Both the position numbers and the translations under genes were made by a program. Below the pieces are notes generated by a model. The model saw only the letters and a program-made list of their open reading frames with translations, had not been told where the DNA came from and searched no databases. From Tupaia tana (lineage: Eukaryota; Chordata; Mammalia; Scandentia; Tupaiidae), in the NCBI GenBank assembly GCA_026018925.1, contig JAKSZU010000018.1, positions 6,046,920-6,110,919 on the forward strand: a DNA stretch of 64,000 nucleotides, in the 5' to 3' direction. This document shows, in pieces, positions 57,346 through 64,000 of the stretch (position 1 is the first letter of the stretch; every line of letters starts with the position of its first letter).

Positions 57346-58829
57346 TTCGGCTCTGCATAAACTCGCTCGGCAGGGGAGGGGGGATTTCTTCCCCCAGCAA
57401 TGTCTCCTTGGCTGAGTACTACAATAGGTCAATACATTACCGAGGAGACCCATCCTCTGTGTTCTGCAATTCGGCACCATACAGAGATCAAGGGCTGATC
57501 TTCCTGTCAAGAGTTTAATTCAAAGTTTAAATTACATGACACCTCTTAAATGACTTTCCAATTATTACACATTGAGTGAATGAGACTTCAGGGATTAGTT
57601 TTAACTCTAAGTATTTTCATTGTTAAATAAAAATACAGAATTTTGAGTGGCAGGTTGAAGAATCTGACCTTTATCCCTCAGACAGTAACTATTTAATAGC
57701 ATTATAAATTTCTGAGTAAAATGACATGATAATGTCAGTGTTTCGGGAGGGGGGGATCAGAATCCAGTGTGGCAGTAGCAGTAACGATGGGGGTGGTCCA
57801 CAGGCAAGTGGGGACCTTCTGGCATCCTTGTCGATGTACAAAGGCTCTCATTTCTGCCAGGAATGCCGACTTCCTCTACAGCCGACGAGACATGTGTTCA
57901 TCCTTCCAGACCCGGTGTGGAGTCACCTCTGTGCGTCCTGGATGCAGGTGGCAGACTGAGTCATTTCTTCACTCTACTCTTGCTGCACTTCCTTCAAAAT
58001 CCTGAGCAGAAGTCAAATTCATAAAGGAGATAGAAATGGTGGAAGGTGTTGCGGCCTAAAATCTGGTCACTGTTTCTGTGAATACTTGAGAGCAGGGCAG
58101 AGCAGGGAACGTTTCCGTACTTGGCGGTGTTCAAGCACAGAGGCTGAGAGCTCACAAGCTCTCAACTCCCACGACAGAAATTTCCAGCCCTTGTATACCA
58201 TTAGACTTTTTGTTTGCCCATTGTTACCTGTAACATAGATTCAGCTACTTCGGGCCACTCTTACCCTTGGGATTCCCCCAGAACTGTCCCGTGCACCTTT
58301 CCCTTTCACGTGATGTTCATGACCCTAATTTTGTTCTTATGGCGATGTTCAATCTGTTGACTCAGACTTGTGACAAACACTGACAGATTAAGGGAAGCTA
58401 CAATATATTTTTCTTAAGCTATATTTAACAAAATAATCTAAAGGTCTGAGTAAGTATTATGTTAAATGGTAGCATTATTACAGTTTTTGCAATTCGACCT
58501 ATTACACTGTGTCCCTTGAGTGAACATTCTCACCTCCTAAGATTTCTTGCCTAGGACCCTGGTCCCTATCCCAGTTACATTCTTGTGATTGTCTAAAACA
58601 GGTGATCATATTTGTTACAAAAGTTACAGATTACATTAGTTACAGAAGCTACAACTACCAGCTAACCCCTAAAGTATAAGAGAAGTAAAGTAAACCAAAA
58701 GAACAGGGTTAGAAATTGTTTTTCCTGTTATAAGGAGTTATTGCTAAATGCATACGGTTTCAGTTTTGCACGAATGAAAAGTTCTCTAGATGGACAGTGA
58801 CTGTAGTAACACAATAATGCAAATGAATG
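57346..58829. other. Mostly unrecognised; weak old-repeat signals
   Basis: 57640-57750 (gaccttta-tccctcagacag, taaaatgacatgataatgtc) resembles the unnamed repeat at 53720-54220. 57880-57990 resembles L2. The remainder, including a GC-richer block at 58040-58350, is unrecognised. Confidence 0.4.
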
Positions 58830-59000
58830 CAAGGTCTTTCCCCAAGCTAACTCCTCCCCTTTCAGATTTCAGCTTAAATGTCACACGTTTAGGGGAATCC
58901 TTCTTTCCCAGGCCAGACCAGGATGGCTTAGGAACTCCTCCTGTACTCTCTCATGACCATCATACTTCTCCTACAGGGCTCTCGCACCACCACAACCTAT
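58830..59000 (+). mobile_element. L2 LINE 3' fragment
   Basis: ttcagatttcagcttaaatg, tcacacgtttaggggaatcc, ttctttcccaggccagacc are in L2 order. Confidence 0.65.
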
Positions 59001-59083
59001 AGCTAATTAGGAGGTGTGCTATTTACCAGGGCCACCATAACAAAATACAGATTGAACACTCCTAATGTGAAAATCCAAAATTT

Positions 59084-59339
59084 CTTTTTTTTTTTTTTTT
59101 TTGCTATAGAGTGCGTGCGCTCACCAGACAGACAGAGAGAGACAGAGAGACAGAAAGCGAGAAATCAACCCCTGGAGGAGGTGGCCACGCCACAATCCCT
59201 TCTCCTCCATTCTCCTCTCAGGATCTTGGGCACGCACACGCGCCCGGCGTGAGTTTTTAAGTCACTGGGTTCAGGACACGAACCGCGGTCGACTACTTGG
59301 GAGTCCAGCGACATAGCCATTACGCTAACTGCTGGTCCC
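59084..59339 (-). mobile_element. SINE family 1, young copy nested in the DNA transposon
   Basis: Antisense: T18 tail, gctatagagtgcgtgcgctc, cgcacacgcgcccggcgtga and a head ending CTAACTGCTGGTCCC. Inserted at the tail of the next SINE. Confidence 0.95.
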
Positions 59340-59580
59340 TATTTTTTTTTTTTTTTTGAGAGAGATTTTTGCTTTAGTGTGCATGCTCGCCAGAGAGACA
59401 GAAAGAGCCAGAGACAGAAGTGAGAAATCACCCCCCAGGGGGAATGGCCACACCACAATCCCTTCTCCTCCATTCTCCTCTTGGGATTTTGGCCATGCAT
59501 ACAGTGCCTAGTATGAGTTTTAAGCCGCCAGGTCAACTACACGGGAGTCCAGCGAGTAACCATTACACCACCTGGTGGTC
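59340..59580 (-). mobile_element. SINE family 1, intermediate copy nested in the DNA transposon
   Basis: Antisense: T-tail, gctttagtgtgcatgctcgc, CCCCCCAGGGGGAATGG centre, and a head with a deletion at the B box (gccaggtcaactacacggga). The flanking CCAAAATTTC/CCAAAATCTA motif brackets both SINEs, so this one came first. Confidence 0.93.
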
Positions 59581-60110
59581 CCAAAATCTAAGTAGAAATG
59601 CCACACCTAACTTCACAGGACAAGTTGCAGTCAAAATGAAGCAAAATTAATACTGTATAAATAATTTTCAGGCCATAAAGTATATGAGTACATGTTAATT
59701 TCATGCTCAAAGTTGGCTCCCATCCCCAGGATATTTCATTATGCATATGCAAATATTCCGAAAGCTGAAAATTCCAAAATACAAAACACTTCTGGTCCCA
59801 AGCATTTCACCTATTTAACCTGTACTACAGAGGGGGTGGCTTATATTTAACCTGGCCACAGTTCTGAAGGCTTAAAAATCTAATATCAAGGTACTGGCAG
59901 GTTTGGCTTCTCCTGAGGCCCCTCTCCTTGGTTTGCAGATGGTTCTGGTGTCTGTGTGCATAAGAGCACCAACGACATTGTATCAGGGCTTGTCCCACTG
60001 GTCTCAGTTTAACAAAAAGGCCTCTCTAAAGACCCTATCACCAAATAAAGTCATATCCTTGGACTAGGACTGCAACATAGGAGTCTGAGGGGGACACAGC
60101 CTACAGCCTG

Positions 60111-60514
60111 GGGTTAGCCTCTCCTTCTCACTTGGTAAACTTCCTCCACACTTTTTTGTTCTCACTTGGGGACCTTTACAGATTCTACTCCTTCTCCTTG
60201 GTAGGTAAGTAGGAGGGTGTACTACCTCCAACTTTTCAGGTGGGTGTTTCTCGCCTTAGCACTATCACCAAAGTATCCCTAAAAGTCGCTCTCACACATT
60301 ACTGTTTTCTCTCTTCCAGGGCATTTACCACTGATGTGTGTCCAGAATGTCAGCTGTGGGAAAGAGGTCACGTGTGTTCTAGCACCTCATACGTAGTTAC
60401 GAATGAATGAGTTTCTGTAACCACTTCACACACTGTAATGACTTTACGTACTCCCCTGAGAAAACCTGCAGCGCTGTTAATATCCAAAAAGTTTTCTGAA
60501 CTGCAATTCTAACA
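60111..60514. other. Unrecognised sequence
   Basis: No feature recognised. Confidence 0.5.
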
Positions 60515-60650
60515 CTTAACCATCTGTGTGAACCCCAGGAAGCCCCTTCCCTCTGGGCCTCAGGGTCCCTAGCTACGTGGTGGCAACAACACCCTCTTCA
60601 CAGTTCTTGTAAGGGTTAAGAAATAGCGTTAAGGCGTCCAGCGCAGGAAT
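60515..60650 (+). mobile_element. MIR-like fragment
   Basis: acacttaaccatctgtgtga, cctctgggcctcagggtccc and tcttgtaagggttaagaaat follow the MIR order loosely. Confidence 0.5.
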
Positions 60651-61386
60651 CCGACATCTAGAGATGCCATTAGCCAAACGCTATTAGGCTGGGCGTTTGC
60701 TCAGGTGAACGGTGTGGACGGCGTCTGCCGGTACACAGAGCATTAGGCAAGGGAGCTTGAGGGCCACCCTCTTTTCAAAGTTCTTTCCATTACACTAAAG
60801 CAAGGTTTTCTTCCATGCACATGGTCTGCTCTGACAGGCTATTCTCCCTATGCATCGCAGAGGCCATTTATCCACGGAGCCGCACAGTTACCGTGCGACT
60901 CTCACGCGGTTCCGAATCTGCAGCGAAGCGCCGCCGGGCCGTTCGGAACCACGGTGCCTGCGTTTGTACCTACTTCGCTCCGCTGGGACGGGGCTAGTCT
61001 CGTCACGGTATCGCCTCATGATGCTACTGTGACTATGAACAAGCTATTCCTCGGAAAGAGTAATATGTTTTTTGTTTTCTTTAAAAAAAAAAGAGGTTAA
61101 ACGGTCCGGCGGGTGGCAAGTCCGACGGCGCGGCGGGCAGCGCGCCCCCCAGCGGAGCTCCAGCGCGTCTGCGGCCGAAGCCCGGGGAAGGCCGCCCACG
61201 CCCGCAGCGCCACGCTCGCAAGCTTCCTCCGACTTCGGCCTCAGGGGTCTGCCACAGCGGGAAGCCGCTCTCACCCGGCGTCCCCGCCCTTACCCGGAGC
61301 TTCTCCGTGAGCGCGGAGCCTACTGAAGTTACAGCGCAGAGCCCAGGACGCGCTAGCGAGCGAGATTCAGGGCGGAGCCGCCGGCC

Positions 61387-61411
61387 GGGGCGGGGCGGGG
61401 CGGGGCGGGGC
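61387..61411 (+). promoter_or_regulatory. Five tandem GGGGC boxes (Sp1/KLF type)
   Basis: Five exact 5-bp GGGGC units create overlapping GGGCGGGGC Sp1-type sites about 95-120 bp upstream of the MPHOSPH6 start codon. There is no convincing TATA box. This is the usual layout of a housekeeping CpG-island promoter. Confidence 0.8.
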
Positions 61412-61453
61412 GACGCGAGTTACGTATAATGACGCCACTACGCGCGCGCCCTC

Positions 61454-61464
61454 ACGCATGCGCG
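61454..61464 (+). promoter_or_regulatory. NRF1-like site
   Basis: ACGCATGCGCG is a near-palindromic match to the NRF1 consensus GCGCATGCGC, about 45 bp upstream of the start codon. A TGACGCCA half-CRE-like motif lies just upstream at 61430-61437. Both are sequence matches only. Confidence 0.55.
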
Positions 61465-61502
61465 CTGGGGCTCGTGGCCGGAGCGTGGCGCCGGGCTGGA
61501 AG

Positions 61503-61514
61503 CAACATGGCGGC
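61503..61514 (+). promoter_or_regulatory. TISU element over the MPHOSPH6 start codon
   Basis: CAACATGGCGGC matches the TISU consensus SAASATGGCGGC at every position and also fits a YY1 site. TISU elements are known in genes with very short 5' UTRs, where they direct both transcription and initiation without scanning. The inferred transcription start is therefore within a few tens of bases upstream, near 61470-61500. Confidence 0.8.
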
Positions 61515-61557
61515 CGAGCGCAAGACCAAGTTGTCCAAGAACTTGCTGCGCATGAAG
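61507..61557 (+). CDS. MPHOSPH6: MPHOSPH6 coding exon 1 (partial gene)
   Basis: The 17 codons read MAAERKTKLSKNLLRMK, which matches the recalled N terminus of mammalian MPHOSPH6 (MPP6) except Lys for Arg at residue 8. The exon ends AAG followed by a GTGCGG donor, giving a phase-0 intron. MPHOSPH6 is a small basic nuclear/nucleolar protein of about 160 residues in human. It is a cofactor of the RNA exosome, works with EXOSC10 (RRP6) and MTR4 in 3' maturation of 5.8S rRNA, and is phosphorylated in M phase. The start was chosen because it has A at -3 and G at +4, overlaps a perfect TISU motif, and begins the known protein. An in-frame ATG at 61429 has no intervening stop, but it would add 26 arginine/alanine-rich residues that I do not recognise in the family. 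Only about a tenth of the protein is in the window. Confidence 0.93.
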
Positions 61558-62384
61558 GTGCGGGGACACTGGGGACGCCAGGCTGGGCGGCAGGAGCACC
61601 TGGTCCTGCCTACCTGGTTGGAGGCGAGACGGCGGGCGCACAGAGGACACCAGAGAGGCCCCGGTGGGCTCCAGCTCTGCGTTCATTCATTCATTCAGCG
61701 CCTGCTTTGCATTAGGCACGGGGAGCCAGATTCTGAATCAGGCAGACTCTCAGGAAAGAGCTTGTACGCTCAGGAGCAGGCAGCCAGGACACAGTGCTTC
61801 TATGCACCGGCAGCCCTCGGAGTTTCCTGGGGGTTCTCGCCGGAAGTGAGAGATTTGGAGGGCAAGTGGATCCGTGGGAGCCTAGAGTCCTAAACCAGGA
61901 AGAGCGAGTTCAGCAGTCTGAGAGGCAAGAAAGTAAAAGACAAGCATGTTCATTTCCAAGAACTAAAGATAACTCGGTATGTCTGGAAGGAAGGTAGCAA
62001 GTAATGGAGCTGGGAAAGTAGTCAGTGGTCACAACTTGCAGGGGACTGTAGGCCCGATTAATGATTTTTTTTTCCCTTTACCTGTGAGCACTGGGAGTCA
62101 GTGTCATTAGCTGTGTTATTTTTCAAGGTTACTTTAATTGCCCAGTGAAGAATACATTAGTGGAAGAAAGGCATACCAGGCTAAAAGTTCTAATGATCTG
62201 GATGAGGGTTGCTGTACCAGTGGGAATAAAGTTTTAACAGTTGAGATGAAAGTGAGTTATGTCACCCAGCTTTAAGCAAAATTGATTTTTTTATTTGAAA
62301 TTAAATCAGTTTAATCCTATACGTTCATATTGGAAAAAGGAAAAAAGACAAGGGTGGATAAAATGAACACACAAATTAAAACAA

Positions 62385-62680
62385 AAACACACAAGCCTTG
62401 AGACCAGCAGTTGGCGTTATGGCTATGTCTCTGGACTCCCATGTAGTCGACCACAGTTTGAGTCCTGGACCCGGTGGCTTAGACTCACACCAGGTGCGTG
62501 TGCATGCATTCCCAGGATCCCAAGAGGAGAATGGAGGAGAAAGGATTGCGTTGTGGCCGTCCTCCCAGGGGGGTGGTTTCTCCCCTGCCACCCCAGGTGG
62601 TGGGGTGGTGTGTCGTTTTCTGGTGAGCGCCTGTGCCCTATAGCAAAAACCTCTCAAAAAAAAAAAAGCAAACACACAAG
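62385..62680 (+). mobile_element. SINE family 1, young-type copy in MPHOSPH6 intron 1
   Basis: Sense element 62396-62669 flanked by AAACACACAAG (62385-62395 and 62670-62680). Head gagaccagcagttggcgtta. In place of the usual (CTGT)n pyrimidine block it has a novel CCCCTGCCACCCCAGGTGGTGGGGTGGTG stretch. Tail of 12 A. Same strand as the gene. Confidence 0.93.
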
Positions 62681-62687
62681 GTTTAAC

Positions 62688-62938
62688 ATTTAAATAATAT
62701 TAATAGCAAACATGTATAGTCCTTGCTACTTGCCAAACACTGCACTGTTCCAAGTGCTTTCATATAGTAACCTGTCAGTTCACAGAATCCTTAGAGAATA
62801 GTGTGGTCATACTTTATAGCTGAGGCAACTAAAGCACAAAAGTTCGTAACTTGGCCAAAGTTACATAGCTAAGAAGCAGTGCAGACAGAAATGGAACTCT
62901 GCAGTCTGGCTCCAGACCCCCTGTTCTTAATGACAGCT
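62688..62938 (-). mobile_element. MIR SINE
   Basis: Antisense, nearly full length: tccttgctacttgccaaaca, gtaacttggccaaagttaca, tagctaagaagcagtgcaga, ctgcagtctggctccagacc and gttcttaatga. Confidence 0.9.
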
Positions 62939-63754
62939 TTGTACATAGTTAGATGACATGTTTAGAGGGGGGTGGAATTTCCAAGAAAAGGAAGTAAGGC
63001 GTAAGTAACGTTTCGAAAGATTGGAGAGTAAAGAGTACGGACAAGATTTGAATGGAGTTTGGGCTAGGTGACGAGGATGGAGGGCAAATTGTGGCATAAC
63101 ACAAGGTTCCTGGAGCACCTCATGCATATTAGCAAAATCTGAATGTCCTGCTCTCAATGGTTTATAGTCACGCTGATTTCACGGAAGTGGAGTGAATTGG
63201 CCAACTAGGCATTCAAATATTTTAGTAATTTTTTAGTTCTTGGAATTAGCTGCATGGAAATATGCTGAATGATTAGGGCACAGATTGAAATCTGACTCTG
63301 GATTTCAGCAGGAGGAAATTAAAACAGTTACCCAACCCCACCCAAGTGGTTGAGGGAGACTTACCTGGATGTTGGAAGCAAATGAAAGGGAAAAAAATTA
63401 CCCACTTTTATTTGGATTAGAAGCTTGGTCATTGATTAGAAAAATTGAACTACCAGGACGGCTGTAGGGTGACACCACATATGTGCATAGAGTGGAGACC
63501 CTGTGAGAAAGCCTGGAGTATTGCACTGAGGGTACCCTAGCCAGCATGGCTATTCAGCTAGGGCTAAGTATAGGTAAGCGTGAGGGCTGAGGATTTAACA
63601 CCTGCTCACTTGCTTTCAGTGTTCTTGAACTCCTCTGACTTGGTCAGCTCCTAGGTGATGGAGGGTGATGAAGATGTGAGTGGAATGCCTGCCCATGCCG
63701 TGAAATAACTTAAGACGGTGTTTTTTTGTGATTTTAGCTCTTTTGGACTCTTAA

Positions 63755-63990
63755 GACAGGGTTTGGTGAACATTTTTCTGTAAAGGTCCAGATAGTAAAT
63801 ATTTTAGGCTTCTGGGCCAGTGTGTTGCAGCTGCTCAGCTCTGCCATTGCTACTGAGAACCAGGTGAGCATGACAATGTCTCGTGAAAGTGTGTTTACGA
63901 CAGACTGCCCGCCTGAGGACTGGAGTTTGCCAGTCACTTCTCTGCGCCCTCAGTTGGTGAGGAAGGCACAATCAGTAGCTTTAAAATGTG
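63755..63990 (+). mobile_element. hAT-Charlie-like fragment
   Basis: ctgtaaaggtccagatagta, aatattttaggcttctgggc, cagctgctcagctctgccat match a common mammalian hAT repeat. The left end lies near 63755 and the right end is not resolved. Confidence 0.6.
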
Positions 63991-64000
63991 CTCTGTGGAA

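Larger units (their letters stand above)
59046..59824. mobile_element. Tigger7/MER44-like DNA transposon with TA target duplication
   Basis: The element (59048-59822) begins CAGATTGAACACTCCTAA and ends with the complement of CAGGTTAAATAGGTGAAATG. It is flanked by TA on both sides (59046-59047 and 59823-59824) inside the MLT1 sequence. Internal cacttctggtcccaagcatt, tatgcatatgcaaatattcc and gctcccatccccaggatatt are typical of this pogo-like family. Two SINEs interrupt it. Family name from memory. Confidence 0.75.
59005..60110 (-). mobile_element. MLT1-type LTR carrying nested insertions
   Basis: Antisense MLT1: accagggccaccataacaaa, then (after the 59048-59822 insert) agagggggtggcttatattt, cacagttctgaaggcttaaa, aaggtactggcaggtttggc, ctcctgaggcccctctcctt, aaagaccctatcaccaaata and gacacagcct. 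Confidence 0.8.
60880..61640. promoter_or_regulatory. CpG island promoter of MPHOSPH6
   Basis: CpG density rises sharply at about 60880, stays high to about 61560 and fades by about 61640. The stretch holds the GGGGC array, the NRF1-like site, the TISU motif and coding exon 1. It also contains a 9-bp inverted repeat (60908-60916 with 60942-60950) and GC-rich sequence of unknown use, which could drive an upstream antisense transcript. Confidence 0.85.
61558..64000 (+). other. MPHOSPH6: MPHOSPH6 intron 1 (5' part)
   Basis: The intron starts at the GTGCGG donor after the Met-Lys codons. I looked for the next exon (expected to begin Phe-Met-Gln-Arg-Gly) and did not find it, so exon 2 probably lies beyond the window. 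The intron holds a (CATT)n stretch at 61682-61698, a sense young SINE, an antisense MIR and a hAT-like fragment near the end. No other element was recognised between 61700 and 62395 or between 62940 and 63750. Confidence 0.8.

Noticed and set aside
61429-61893. 154-codon frame through MPHOSPH6 exon 1
   Set aside because: Only 61507-61557 is coding. The rest upstream is promoter, and downstream it reads past the splice donor into the intron.
61558-64000. Search for MPHOSPH6 exon 2
   Set aside because: No segment encoding the expected Phe-Met-Gln-Arg-Gly start with a preceding AG was found.

Overview
The window is nuclear DNA from a placental mammal. Supporting signs are MIR and L2 fossils, old L1M 3' ends, MLT1/MLT2-type ERVL LTRs, hAT and pogo-like DNA-transposon remnants, and one recognisable mammalian gene start. 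No 7SL-derived SINE (Alu or B1 type) was noticed, which argues against primates, rodents and tree shrews. The dominant repeat is a tRNA-derived SINE that I cannot assign to a named family, so the species is left open.

The only gene I can support is the first coding exon of MPHOSPH6 (M-phase phosphoprotein 6, an RNA-exosome cofactor) at 61507-61557 on the + strand. It encodes MAAERKTKLSKNLLRMK and runs into a GT splice donor. It sits in a CpG island (about 60880-61640) with five tandem GGGGC boxes, an NRF1-like site and a perfect TISU element over the start codon. From 61558 to the end is intron 1; exon 2 was not found. In human the region upstream of MPHOSPH6 is a long gene-poor interval towards CDH13, and positions 1-60800 here look like such a desert.

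Layout: 1-7440, unique sequence with scattered MIR, L2 and an MLT2-type LTR. 7441-13610, dense SINEs, antisense L1M and an hAT element split by a SINE. 13610-18870, mostly unique sequence plus an L1M ORF2 fossil (17215-17960). 18870-32820, alternating SINEs, L2, L1M and MLT1. 33311-33469, a five-copy minisatellite, followed by a small LINE-tail insertion. 35400-41550, SINEs with expanded microsatellite tails and an LTR split by a second LTR-like element. 43770-49870, SINE-rich, including SINEs inside MIRs and a 93-bp triplicate. 51683-52124, an L1 insertion with an inverted 5' part. 54270-56900, L2, a palindromic mariner-like MITE, a second split hAT element and a U2 snRNA 5' fragment. 58830-60110, a four-level nest (SINE in SINE in MITE in MLT1). 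60650-64000, the MPHOSPH6 promoter, exon 1 and intron 1.

I count about 42 copies of SINE family 1 and four of a second tRNA-like family. About 12 copies of family 1 form a CpG-rich, low-divergence young subfamily, many with clean target-site duplications (TSDs), so it was probably mobile recently. None of the long open frames outside the MPHOSPH6 exon looks like a real gene; many are SINE or LINE read-through. All family assignments are from reading and memory, without a database search.
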